Both the position numbers and the translations under genes were made by a program. The notes below the pieces were generated by a model. It searched no databases. It was not told the DNA's origin and was given only the letters and a program-made list of their open reading frames with translations. Positions 1 through 8,080 of a stretch of 48,091 nt of DNA are shown piece by piece. Numbering within the stretch: position 1 is the stretch's first letter; each line of letters opens with the position of its first letter. Origin of the DNA: a virus; the IMG/VR virus record IMGVR_UViG_3300017727_000020, positions 1 to 48,091 of that record; one strand, written 5' to 3'.

Positions 1-832
1 CAACAGTTCCAAATAGTCCTTCTAAAACTAATTGATTTACACCTGATCCATCTAGTGTTCCAGTAAAACCAATTCTATGTTTGCAGTTATGCAACTTAGT
101 CATAATTTGTACTAGAGACTTTGCTTTAAACTGATGAGCCTCATCTCCAATTACACAATCATATTTTTCAAACCATTTTTTTGGCATTTTATAAATTGAT
201 TGCCAAGTTGTTATAGTAATTTTTTTAGAACTATTTTTATCTTTACCAGCATATATTTTGTGACACTTATCGTCAGGTTGCCATCCATATTCTGTGAAGT
301 CCCCCACCAACTGTTCTACTAATGATGTAGTAGGTACAACAATTAAAATATTAGATCCTTGATCGTAAAACCATCTTACGATACAATAAATCATTAAAGA
401 TTTACCTGATGCCGTTGGTGATAATAAAAGTTTGCGATTATATCTAAGTGCTTTATAAATTGCTGAAAGTTGATAATCTCTTACTTTAAATGGAATCTTT
501 AATGATTTAACATAATCAAAAATTTCACCTGGCGTGATAGTTTTATTTTTTTCATTTGGAGATCCATAGTATTCATTATGTACATCTTCAAATGTATATC
601 CACGTATGTTTAACCATTCTGTCAAGTATCCATATAAACCACAATATATTTGTCCGTTTGCAGGACTAAACAATTTAATCTTACCATCCCATATTCGTTT
701 CTTATACTGAGGCATAAATTTTGCCCCTGGTACATCAAAACTAAAATACTCTGAAAGTTCGTATTTTATATGAGGTTCACAATCGACTGATAGATAAACT
801 TCATTGCGTTTCTGAATCTTGACATCAGTCAT
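1..832 (-). CDS. uvsW: DNA helicase UvsW, C-terminus cut off by window edge
   Basis: Superfamily 2 ATP-dependent helicase that in T4 unwinds R-loops and remodels stalled forks, switching replication from origin- to recombination-dependent. Translation from the ATG at 832 gives about 277 residues before the left edge. An N-terminal substrate-binding part (RIWDGKIKLF near residue 45) leads into a Q-motif-like KVRDYQ, Walker A SPTASGKS near 137-144, motif Ia IVVPTTSLVEQL, a DEAH box (GDEAH, near 229) and motif III-like GFTGTLDG. T4 UvsW is about 500 residues, so the second RecA lobe lies beyond the window. The start codon overlaps the uvsY stop (TAATG), implying translational coupling. Identification rests on motif order and on the uvsY neighbour. 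Confidence 0.93.
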   Translation of the reverse strand, partial: MTDVKIQKRNEVYLSVDCEPHIKYELSEYFSFDVPGAKFMPQYKKRIWDGKIKLFSPANGQIYCGLYGYLTEWLNIRGYTFEDVHNEYYGSPNEKNKTITPGEIFDYVKSLKIPFKVRDYQLSAIYKALRYNRKLLLSPTASGKSLMIYCIVRWFYDQGSNILIVVPTTSLVEQLVGDFTEYGWQPDDKCHKIYAGKDKNSSKKITITTWQSIYKMPKKWFEKYDCVIGDEAHQFKAKSLVQIMTKLHNCKHRIGFTGTLDGSGVNQLVLEGLFGTV

Positions 833-1263
833 TAAATACTACCTTGCATAAATTTTTGCCAATCGATACTATTTTTAATTTGGAAAGTTCGATTGTTCAA
901 TTGTTGGATAATTTTTTCAAGAACAAAAATTACCTCTTCATAATAATTTATACGGGTTGTAACATTTTGTATTTCTGGATCGGAGTCAATATACATTGGA
1001 ACATCCTGTTTCAAAACTTTTAAGTCAAACGGATTTTCCTGATAAACTTCGTCCGAAGCCTTACCAGTGTAGTATTCAAATTTTTCTCTGATAAGAACTT
1101 TATACTCTTGTTCCTTTCTCAGTTTAATTAATCTTACGTCAGTCAAGTAATTTAAATACTTACTGTGTAATTGTGGAATTTTTGTTGACTCGTTATCGAG
1201 TAGGTCATTATCAATTTTTGAATCTTCAGCCCATTGGGATTTAATATCGTCAAGTGTGATCAT
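832..1263 (-). CDS. uvsY: UvsY-like recombination mediator
   Basis: A 143-residue protein resembling T4 UvsY (137 residues). UvsY helps load the UvsX recombinase onto gp32-coated single-stranded DNA during recombination-dependent replication and repair. Family hallmarks seen: the opening MITLDDIKSQWAEDSKID, a central Lys/Arg-rich helical segment (KLRKEQEYKVLIREKFEYY) followed by a short Gly/Ala stretch, and a C-terminal amphipathic helix ending in DWQKFM; T4 UvsY shares the corresponding YYSG and C-terminal pattern. It starts six bases after the preceding structural gene and shares its stop with the uvsW start, so the recombination pair sits at the end of a late structural operon. No separate promoter is visible. 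Confidence 0.88.
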   Translation of the reverse strand: MITLDDIKSQWAEDSKIDNDLLDNESTKIPQLHSKYLNYLTDVRLIKLRKEQEYKVLIREKFEYYTGKASDEVYQENPFDLKVLKQDVPMYIDSDPEIQNVTTRINYYEEVIFVLEKIIQQLNNRTFQIKNSIDWQKFMQGSI

Positions 1264-1269
1264 AAAGTA

Positions 1270-2898
1270 TTAGAGCGTTGTGTCAAAGTCTGAAATCCAA
1301 TCCTCATTTCCATTCGTAACTACGATAACGGACATGTTTCTTGCAGTTAACTGTGCAATTAAACTATCGTATGCTGCTTGAATTGTTGCTGTTGTCATAC
1401 TTCCTGAGTTGTCAACAAACAAAGCAACGTCAGAACCATCTGCAAGTTGATCTAAATTACAGATAGAATAGATATCTGATGCATTAGCAGAATTACCATT
1501 GTCTCTATTAATATGAATAGGACCAAAAGTTTTCCCTGTATGATTTAGGCCCACATAAGATGTGTCATTAATGGTAATTGATGGTGATGTTGCTACAACC
1601 TTATTACCAACTTTAATATCAAATATTAAAGTTTCTACACCTTCAGTTCTACCATCTCTTAATACGGGAATAGAAAATGTTGCTGTATCACTATTTACAG
1701 TTGCTGATGGAATAGCACCAACATCTAAACTACTTCCTGTGGAAGTAGATTTGATTGATGCAGTCAATACAGTTCCATCATTAACACCAGTAGTTGCAAT
1801 GTTTAAACCAACATTGGCAGTACCTGTTAATGGTTCGTTTATACTTGTTGATGCTGCAGTACATGTAACTGTAAATGGTGTATCTGATACAGTAACTGTA
1901 GTAGAAGAAACAATAGTACCACCAGTACTACCAAGTCTTACCTGGAAAGTAACTGTCTCGTCATTTTCCACTTCAAAATCTTGTTGTGCAGTTACAGTTA
2001 CAGTACCAGTGTTACTATTAATTGTGAATTGACCACTATTAGTATTAAATTCACCAGTTGGATCTAGTGTATAATATAAAGTTGTATTATCTGGAACTCC
2101 AGTTGTGGTGGTAGTAAACGTAATAGAACTATCTTCAGCAACTGTCGCACTTGCACCAGCAACACTATAAGTTGCTGCAGATGTATCTGCTACTGCAATC
2201 TGAGTTCCAGTTGCAATTACATTACCGCCACTATCTGATAATGTGATAGTAAAATTTTCTGCTCCTTCACTAACAGTCAGATCATTAGTAAGTGTTCTAG
2301 TAAATGATGCTGCATTATTACTAATTGAAACTGATCCAGATACAGCATTATCAGTGAAATCAACACCACTCACTGTGCCAGTAGTGGACCAATAAAGAAC
2401 TGTTCCATTTGCCGCATTAACACTGGAAATAGTAAACGTTGCAGTTTCTCCTTCATTTAAACTTGTAGTACTCTGAGTCATCGTATATGTTGGAGCAGGT
2501 GTGGATTGATACAACCCACCACCAATATTAATAAGTTCTAATCTATATCCACCAACCACATAATAATTTCCTACAACTTGACCAGTTACATCACCATTGA
2601 CATCAAAATTAAAATCAGCATAAGCACTACCATTCTGTAGTCTTACCTTGTCATTACTAGTTCCTGGAAGATAAACATAGTCACCATCGATTAATTTATT
2701 TGCAACATTAACTGTTTCATTATAACCAAAAAGAATAACTTTGATTGGTGTTAGTGCATCAGTTCCAGTTGGGAATGTTCCACCCAAAACTGGCAAAATA
2801 TCATTCATATATGCTGGAATGATGTTTTCTTTAAATGCTGATTTATTATTTTTTAAGTACTCTTTAAAACCGAGTACATTGTTTGTAGTTACTGTCAT
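1270..2898 (-). CDS. Calx-beta repeat virion-type protein with short C-terminal vWA/MIDAS segment
   Basis: A 542-residue predicted structural protein. Residues 1-130 hold a unique beta-rich head. Three roughly 100-residue Calx-beta-like repeats follow (about 136-235, 242-340 and 345-447), each beginning with a pattern like TSLNEGETATFTI or ATVAEDSSITF and running to (V/E)SEGAENFTITLSD-type strands. The C-terminus is a von Willebrand A beginning: hydrophobic strand DVALFV, intact MIDAS signature DNSGS (496-500), an amphipathic helix, strand SVIVVTN, then a stop after only about 53 residues where a complete vWA needs 170-200. Calx-beta and vWA modules usually bind metal ions and mediate adhesion. 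The ATG overlaps the preceding stop (ATGA). It probably sits on the virion surface or tail, but which part is unknown. Confidence 0.8.
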   Translation of the reverse strand: MTVTTNNVLGFKEYLKNNKSAFKENIIPAYMNDILPVLGGTFPTGTDALTPIKVILFGYNETVNVANKLIDGDYVYLPGTSNDKVRLQNGSAYADFNFDVNGDVTGQVVGNYYVVGGYRLELINIGGGLYQSTPAPTYTMTQSTTSLNEGETATFTISSVNAANGTVLYWSTTGTVSGVDFTDNAVSGSVSISNNAASFTRTLTNDLTVSEGAENFTITLSDSGGNVIATGTQIAVADTSAATYSVAGASATVAEDSSITFTTTTTGVPDNTTLYYTLDPTGEFNTNSGQFTINSNTGTVTVTAQQDFEVENDETVTFQVRLGSTGGTIVSSTTVTVSDTPFTVTCTAASTSINEPLTGTANVGLNIATTGVNDGTVLTASIKSTSTGSSLDVGAIPSATVNSDTATFSIPVLRDGRTEGVETLIFDIKVGNKVVATSPSITINDTSYVGLNHTGKTFGPIHINRDNGNSANASDIYSICNLDQLADGSDVALFVDNSGSMTTATIQAAYDSLIAQLTARNMSVIVVTNGNEDWISDFDTTL

Positions 2899-4484
2899 GG
2901 TACTAGGGTAAGAGTATTTCCATTTGCATCACCAGTTGTGATGAGGTAATTATATAGAGCGAGATTTCCTGCTTTTAAATTTTCAGCAGTAATCCTTAAT
3001 TCAAATTTTGTATCTTGATAAGCATCTAAGTTTGATATTCCTCCAATAGGCTCTCCTTTACTAACTTTAATAGTTTGACCAACTTGTTCCAACACAACAA
3101 TTGGTAGAATTGTTGCTACAAAAAATGAATTAGCAGGAGACATATCAAGAAGAACACCTAGAGAATCTGCAGTTTGTTGATCAAACGTAGACGCTACACT
3201 ATTCAAAAAGGTGTCTGCCGATGCGATAGAACCACCTTTACCAAAACCATAATCTTCTGAAATTATAATTTCATTAGTTGATGTATCAATTGTAGGAGCA
3301 GTAGTATCACCACGATTTAACATCGTCAAGAACCAACCCCAATCAGGTTGATTTGTATCTGGATTTTGTGGTGTTGTTTCTGGAACACCATTTACAAAAC
3401 CTCCACTATTTTCTGTTAAAGTTCCAGCAAGATAACTTGCATATCTTTTTTGGTCTGCAATTGATGGTCTCCATTTATGTGGATTTGCAGCAGAACCAGT
3501 TGCATTTGGATCAGTTATAAATTTGAAGTTAGGTACAAACCAACCATTGATAAACAAATCTGCAGCGGAAGGAACAGCTCCAAGAATACCAGCAGTTGCA
3601 ACTGCTGCGGCGTCTTTTTCTGCCGCAGATGCAGTTGCTAAACCTGCAGTATAGTCGCTAAGATTAGTAATAACATTACCTAATGCAGTTACAGAATCTC
3701 CTAACCAACCAAGTAGAGTGTTGTTTAAATTTGGTGACGACAGATCACCACCAGGACCACCAGGACCTTCATTAGCACCACTTGTTAAATTATCAATCAA
3801 AACCCCCAGAGGACCACCATTACCACCACCTAAAGCAGCTTGCAGCGCACCTAGAGCACCACTAATTAAAGAACTAAGATCGGACAAGAGTCCTGGTGAT
3901 TTTTCATTAAGTTTGGTCTCATCTGGATAACCAGGATCTGGTTCTTCGGGAGTATCAGTACCAACTCCACATGTTCCACCCCTAATTGCATGATCGATTA
4001 ATTTAATCCATCTAAACAAAAATAATCCCAAATATACTGGTGGTTCAAATAAATTGATTGAACTACTTTGATAATTACTAATAGCAACTTCAATAGTGAT
4101 ACTTGGATTACTAGCAACCATCTGGTCTTTAGCTGTAATTCTTACCTTTCCGCACTTGGCCCACCACTCACTATTTTCCTCATACGGTTCTAATGGTGAT
4201 CTTGGGTAATCGTACCAACATTGTTGCACGAAACCAACACCTCCAGTTCCTTGATCAATAACAATTCTTCCAGAAGTACCATCAAGTTTTCTACAATATG
4301 GTCCTAAGATCCAACTATTATTAACAATCTGTTGATCAAAACTTCTAAATGGTGCTACATATCCACTACCAAAAGTCCAGCCACTAGGATTCGTTCCAAT
4401 ATTCCCCTGTACAGGAGGATATGATGGAAAAAATGTACTTATAGTATGATTTCCTACAGGAACTGGACTGTTATAAAGGGACAT
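2895..4484 (-). CDS. Uncharacterised virion-type protein, Gly/Ala-rich centre
   Basis: A 529-residue protein I cannot assign to a named family. Visible parts: an aromatic, Pro-rich N-terminal domain (about 1-120) with NSWILGPYCRKLDG and GFVQQCWYDYPRSPLEPYEE; a hydrophobic stretch near 145-165 (VYLGLFLFRWIKLIDHAI) followed by a CGV turn; a low-complexity Gly/Pro/Ala/Leu linker at about 200-295 that looks helical then flexible; and a C-terminal domain (about 305-529). Its place between a tail-tube-fold gene and the Calx-beta gene, with an ATGA overlap to the latter, suggests a structural role. A GATAAATA late-promoter-like box lies about 20 bases upstream of the ATG. Confidence 0.72.
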   Translation of the reverse strand: MSLYNSPVPVGNHTISTFFPSYPPVQGNIGTNPSGWTFGSGYVAPFRSFDQQIVNNSWILGPYCRKLDGTSGRIVIDQGTGGVGFVQQCWYDYPRSPLEPYEENSEWWAKCGKVRITAKDQMVASNPSITIEVAISNYQSSSINLFEPPVYLGLFLFRWIKLIDHAIRGGTCGVGTDTPEEPDPGYPDETKLNEKSPGLLSDLSSLISGALGALQAALGGGNGGPLGVLIDNLTSGANEGPGGPGGDLSSPNLNNTLLGWLGDSVTALGNVITNLSDYTAGLATASAAEKDAAAVATAGILGAVPSAADLFINGWFVPNFKFITDPNATGSAANPHKWRPSIADQKRYASYLAGTLTENSGGFVNGVPETTPQNPDTNQPDWGWFLTMLNRGDTTAPTIDTSTNEIIISEDYGFGKGGSIASADTFLNSVASTFDQQTADSLGVLLDMSPANSFFVATILPIVVLEQVGQTIKVSKGEPIGGISNLDAYQDTKFELRITAENLKAGNLALYNYLITTGDANGNTLTLVP

Positions 4485-4503
4485 GAACGCACACGTTTAT
4501 TAG

Positions 4504-4511
4504 TATTTATC
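4504..4511 (-). promoter_or_regulatory. Late-promoter-like box for the 529-residue gene
   Basis: Minus-strand GATAAATA, one mismatch to the T4 late consensus TATAAATA. Its first bases belong to the TGA stop of the upstream tail-tube-fold gene (TGATAAATA), and it ends about 20 bases before the next ATG. Confidence 0.5.
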
Positions 4512-5565
4512 AGATATCAATAGTATTTGGATCGGACTCTTCCAGGAATTGTGCTGGTGTCTTTAGTGTGGAAATGGAATCACTATAGTTTCCCTGATTT
4601 GGTTGTAGTAAATAGAAAATTCTATCAGGATAATTTGTCCTAAATTGTGACCATCTTGTCGCCATCGTAGTCAAATTTTGTGAATCGGATTCGTCAATGA
4701 TTGCAATACAGACTCTGTTCACACTAGTAGATACACTCTCACCCGCCAATGTGATATTAACTGATGATGTAATTGAAGCACCATTAAATCCAGTTGCAGT
4801 AATAGTAAATGTAATACTATCTTGCGATCCTGTTGCAAGAGCTTTTGCTTTTAGATCTGGATAATCGATAGTGATAGTGCCCTCATTTGGATTCACAACA
4901 CCTACATTATTATCAATGGCGAGGAATCTAGAATTTGTAGAAAAGTAATTTAAAACTAAACTTTCATTTAGTACAGGAGAAGTGTTAGCAGCAGTTAATA
5001 AAACGGATGGTGCCGTAATTGTAGATAATTTTGTAGATGTTTCTAGATCTACAATTTCGTAAATAGTATATTTAAATGTTACATCCGAAGCAAAATATTC
5101 TGTATCTGTATATGTGGAATCAAATGTCAGATCACTTAAAGTAACAGGAAATAAATCTTTAAACTTTACAGCAAATTTTCTTCTGAAATTGGAATCAAGA
5201 ATGAAGAGAGTACCGTCAGAATAAGTTTTCTCGTCGTAGTCTTCGCCAATCAAATATTCATTGTAATCATTACCTGATTCTGGATGACCTAATCCACGAA
5301 TCCAATTGTGAATTGCACCATAGTTTTTTAACTGTTCATCTACAAGAAATCTTAATTGCAGATCACCAAAATTAATCTCATCTCCTGGATGTGGAATTGC
5401 ATTCATCCTAGTTGCTTGAACTGTGTTTGCTAAATTTAAACTAGGAACATTAGCAGATTGACAGTAAAAAGCTACCTGTGGATACTTTGTTAACTGAAAT
5501 TGAAATCCAACACCAGACAGAAAATTCTGTGGACAGTTTGGGTTGTCAATAAAATTTGCAGCCAT
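4510..5565 (-). CDS. Tail-tube-fold (gp19/gp54-like) protein with Ig-like and short vWA-like extension
   Basis: A 351-residue protein. Residues 1-175 resemble T4 gp19-type tube proteins: FLSGVGFQFQL, FYCQSANVPSLNL, an IPHPGDEINFGDLQLRFLVD strand pair, then IHNWIRGLGHPES, and a C-terminal YTDTEYFASDVTFKYTIYEI strand pair. That pattern is shared by gp19, the initiator gp54 and tube-capping proteins. Residues about 190-280 look like a cadherin/Ig-type beta-sandwich. The last 66 residues look like the start of a vWA domain: strand VCIAII, MIDAS-like DESDS (291-295), a helix, strand RIFYLLQ. gp19 itself is encoded separately at 10695-11327, so this is a paralogue-like second tube-fold protein. No Shine-Dalgarno is visible. 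Role inferred: tail tube end, baseplate hub or virion decoration. Confidence 0.75.
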   Translation of the reverse strand: MAANFIDNPNCPQNFLSGVGFQFQLTKYPQVAFYCQSANVPSLNLANTVQATRMNAIPHPGDEINFGDLQLRFLVDEQLKNYGAIHNWIRGLGHPESGNDYNEYLIGEDYDEKTYSDGTLFILDSNFRRKFAVKFKDLFPVTLSDLTFDSTYTDTEYFASDVTFKYTIYEIVDLETSTKLSTITAPSVLLTAANTSPVLNESLVLNYFSTNSRFLAIDNNVGVVNPNEGTITIDYPDLKAKALATGSQDSITFTITATGFNGASITSSVNITLAGESVSTSVNRVCIAIIDESDSQNLTTMATRWSQFRTNYPDRIFYLLQPNQGNYSDSISTLKTPAQFLEESDPNTIDI

Positions 5566-5581
5566 GAGGAGTTTTTCTAAC

Positions 5582-5589
5582 TATTTAGA
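5582..5589 (-). promoter_or_regulatory. Weak late-promoter-like box after the gp23 terminator
   Basis: Minus-strand TCTAAATA just downstream of the terminator and 17 bases before the ATG at 5565. It could restart transcription past the hairpin. The match to TATAAATA is one base off. Confidence 0.4.
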
Positions 5590-5591
5590 CA

Positions 5592-5618
5592 TAAAAAAAG
5601 AGGGTCCGAAGACCCTCC
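5592..5618 (-). terminator. Intrinsic terminator after gp23
   Basis: On the minus strand a 7-bp perfect stem GAGGGTC / GACCCTC closes a UUCG-type tetraloop (TTCG) and is followed at once by seven T residues. It lies about 25 bases past the gp23 stop. This is the only classic rho-independent terminator I found, and it should sharply define the 3' end of the abundant capsid transcript. Confidence 0.92.
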
Positions 5619-5640
5619 AGTATAATCTTGTGAGATTAGA

Positions 5641-6969
5641 TCACATGAGGTTAAGAACTCTCGTGCGACGATAGTAGACGTTATCGTTAGCGGTGAGTGC
5701 GCCAGAGCGCTGTGTTGTACCACCTGCGAAGGGGTTAGCAACCATACCGTAACGAGTCTTGAATCCAATCTTGGGTTGGAAGGTGTCCTGACCGATGGAA
5801 CGAACCATCTGGAGGGGAACGTAGGGGCAGTAGAAGATTCCTGCATCATATGCAGAAGAACCCTTATAACCCATGACGTAGTAGTGATCGTTTGCGATGT
5901 TAGCAGAGTAAGGATCAACGTAGACCTTAATACGACCGTTAAGTACACCAGCAAGGGTGGACTCGGTGTCGTCAGGAGTACCACTAGTAGAAAGAGCAGG
6001 GGTGTAATCAAGTACACCAGCCATGTTCAGGGCAGAAGCAACGTCAGCAGAGCAGACGATGAAGTTACCCTTCCCTCTACGAGTCTCTTGACCAATCGCG
6101 TTGGCATCTCTTTCGATCTGATAGATAAGTCCTTTGAACTTCTCAACGGACCAACGACCATTCGAGTCAACGTCAAGGTCGAATGAACCAGCGTTAGCAA
6201 CGTTGTTCTGAGCACCAGGTTTTGCAACGGTGTAGATGGTACGAACGACTTCACGGTTGATCTCGGCAAGAACCTCAGTTGAGAGGATGTTGGCGAGTTC
6301 AGTCTCTGCATCAAGACCGTGGATTGCTTTCAAGTCTTGAGCAAGTTCGAGACTGTACTCAGCTTTCAAAGCACGTGCTTTCGCTTCTACAGTAACTTTC
6401 TCGATCGAGAATGACATCTCGCGGAAAGCAGCAGTATCACCGAGACCCTCAAGGGTTCCAGTTTGCATACCACCAACAGCGGCGTAGTTACCAGGTGAAG
6501 CAGCGTTAAGAACTGAAGGATTAGTTGCAGTTTCTCCAGTTGCAGCACTGTAAGCACCACCACCAGCAGAGAAACCAGAAGGAACTTCGTTGAAGAAGGT
6601 CTCAGTACCAGACTGATCTCCTCTCAGAGCGCGCATTGCGAAGATCAAGCCAGTAGGACCAGACATTGGCTGAACACCAGCAATGTCATATGCCATCAAC
6701 TTGGGCATCGAGCGACGGATGAGACTGATCAGTACAGGGTCGAAACCTGCAACAGGACCAGTGGCGGTAGCACCACCTGTGAATCCACCATTACCAGCAG
6801 AGTTGGTAGGATCTTCATACAAGATCGAACGCTCTTCGCGCAAGAACTTCTCTTGGTTCTCAAGAAGAATGGCGGTAACAGCTTTTCTATGATTATCTTT
6901 GATATCGTCCAGGCCGTTGTGCTCCAAAATGGGAGTCCACTTCTCCTGTAATTTTTCCGAATTGTACAT
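5641..6969 (-). CDS. gp23: Major capsid protein gp23
   Basis: HK97-fold hexamer-forming capsid subunit, 442 residues (T4 gp23 is 521). Typical cyanophage gp23 features: N-terminal KLQEKWTPILEHNGLDDI, then RRSMPKLMAYDIAGVQPMSGPTG across the assembly domain, FSIEKVTVEAKARALKAEYS, and the C-terminal IGQDTFQPKIGFKTRYGMV with PFAGGT. T4-type capsid proteins are trimmed by gp21 after an L/I-x-E site; LYE at 50-52, just before a Gly-rich turn, is a plausible site (inference). By eye this gene is more GC-rich than its neighbours, consistent with codon tuning for high expression. A CATAAATA late box and a weak AAGGG lie upstream; a strong terminator follows. Confidence 0.97.
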   Translation of the reverse strand: MYNSEKLQEKWTPILEHNGLDDIKDNHRKAVTAILLENQEKFLREERSILYEDPTNSAGNGGFTGGATATGPVAGFDPVLISLIRRSMPKLMAYDIAGVQPMSGPTGLIFAMRALRGDQSGTETFFNEVPSGFSAGGGAYSAATGETATNPSVLNAASPGNYAAVGGMQTGTLEGLGDTAAFREMSFSIEKVTVEAKARALKAEYSLELAQDLKAIHGLDAETELANILSTEVLAEINREVVRTIYTVAKPGAQNNVANAGSFDLDVDSNGRWSVEKFKGLIYQIERDANAIGQETRRGKGNFIVCSADVASALNMAGVLDYTPALSTSGTPDDTESTLAGVLNGRIKVYVDPYSANIANDHYYVMGYKGSSAYDAGIFYCPYVPLQMVRSIGQDTFQPKIGFKTRYGMVANPFAGGTTQRSGALTANDNVYYRRTRVLNLM

Positions 6970-7012
6970 GTTTTTGTAACCCTTTTAGTGTGTTAAGTTA
7001 GGAATCCGTAAT

Positions 7013-7020
7013 TATTTATG
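7013..7020 (-). promoter_or_regulatory. Late promoter-like box for gp23
   Basis: Minus-strand CATAAATA, one mismatch to TATAAATA, about 44 bases upstream of the gp23 ATG in the gp22-gp23 gap. Confidence 0.6.
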
Positions 7021-7026
7021 CGGAGA

Positions 7027-8034
7027 TCATTTCCAACGATCAATAGCTGCCTTGTAAGCTGCCATTGGTCCTTCGATAAGACCTTCTCTTGTTTCTTCTA
7101 CCAGATCTTCAGTGTGTGCGATCTGAGACTTAGGGAAATAGTTTTCCTTAATGGTCTCAACTTTTTCGCGGAAAGATTCTTCACTATCAAACTCAACACC
7201 TTCTGAGAGGGAGGCGAACTTTTCTTTTTGTGTATGAGCAAGACCCTCGGATACGTCACTTACGATTCCATTTTTGATATAAGTTCCGAGTTTCTGATTT
7301 AGCTCAACGTTAGTTTCGATTTGTTCATTGAGTTTTGTTTCCATTTCATCAAGCTCGGAGGTCATGCCTTCGAGCACATCATATTTATCATCTGGAATTT
7401 CAATGTAGCTTTCAGTGAAGAGGTTCTTCAAACCAGTGATGAACTCTTCAGTGATTTCATTGCGAAGACCCGAATCAATGGCGAGTTGGTTCTCTTTGAC
7501 CCACTGTTCGGAAACATAATCTAAATGAGCGTCAACGCGAGTCTCCATGGACTCTTTAAGAGTTGCAGTTTCAGCTGCAAGTTTCTCTTCGTAGACAGTC
7601 TCAAACTTTTCGACTTGCTCAACAACTTTAGCCTTTACAGCGGCTTCAAAGATTGTGGCAGCCTTAAACTTGAAGTCCTCAGAAAACTCTTCTCCATTGA
7701 GTAAGGCTTCAACATCGGCCTTAACATCAACTTCGATTTCAGTCTTCTCGGCGACGACTTCTTCTTCTACTTCAGTCTCTTCCATTTTTGCGGAAGCGGC
7801 AGAAGGTTTAGCATTGAGAGATTTACTTCCCTCATGTGCCTGTGCAGCGGCAGCTTTCTTGCCGATAGAGGCGGTGTCGTCAGGTTTGACAACAGGTCCG
7901 CCTAAATCTGTAGGGGATGTTGAATTACCTGGCGTTTCGCCTTCTAGTTTTTTAGGAGCTTTATCTCCAGCGTTCGCATTTGCGGTAACTGGATTTTGCT
8001 CTTCTAGAGTTTCGATCTCTTGTTCAACAGACAT
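7027..8034 (-). CDS. gp22: Prohead scaffolding core protein gp22
   Basis: A 335-residue, highly charged, largely alpha-helical protein in the scaffold position between protease gp21 and capsid gp23 (T4 gp22 is 269). The N-terminal 90 residues are Ala/Pro/Gly/Thr-rich and low in complexity. From about 95 on it is Glu/Lys/Ala-rich coiled coil (ELDEMETKLNEQIETNVEL, EESFREKVETIKENYF), with the conserved-looking C-terminal MAAYKAAIDRWK. In T4 it forms the inner core that shapes the prohead and is then degraded by gp21. Good Shine-Dalgarno GAGG nine bases before the ATG. Confidence 0.9.
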   Translation of the reverse strand: MSVEQEIETLEEQNPVTANANAGDKAPKKLEGETPGNSTSPTDLGGPVVKPDDTASIGKKAAAAQAHEGSKSLNAKPSAASAKMEETEVEEEVVAEKTEIEVDVKADVEALLNGEEFSEDFKFKAATIFEAAVKAKVVEQVEKFETVYEEKLAAETATLKESMETRVDAHLDYVSEQWVKENQLAIDSGLRNEITEEFITGLKNLFTESYIEIPDDKYDVLEGMTSELDEMETKLNEQIETNVELNQKLGTYIKNGIVSDVSEGLAHTQKEKFASLSEGVEFDSEESFREKVETIKENYFPKSQIAHTEDLVEETREGLIEGPMAAYKAAIDRWK

Positions 8035-8072
8035 TGAAAAATCCTCTTGGAAAGTATAGTATTTTCTTATAA

Positions 8073-8080
8073 TATTTATC
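8073..8080 (-). promoter_or_regulatory. Late-promoter-like box for gp22
   Basis: Minus-strand GATAAATA overlapping the TGA stop of gp21 (TGATAAATA), about 39 bases before the gp22 ATG. Confidence 0.55.

Noticed and set aside
1562-2032. Plus-strand 156-residue frame inside the Calx-beta gene
   Set aside because: Antisense shadow of a low-complexity Thr/Val-rich coding region; no Shine-Dalgarno, and all other genes lie on the minus strand.
5577-6314. Two minus-strand frames (146 and 95 residues) overlapping gp23
   Set aside because: Out-of-frame readings of the gp23 gene with Leu/Thr/Ser-rich, unprotein-like composition; the first also runs over the terminator.
5641-6969. A gp24 vertex gene next to gp23
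   Set aside because: No second capsid-fold gene is present in the window; cyanophages commonly lack gp24 as a separate gene.
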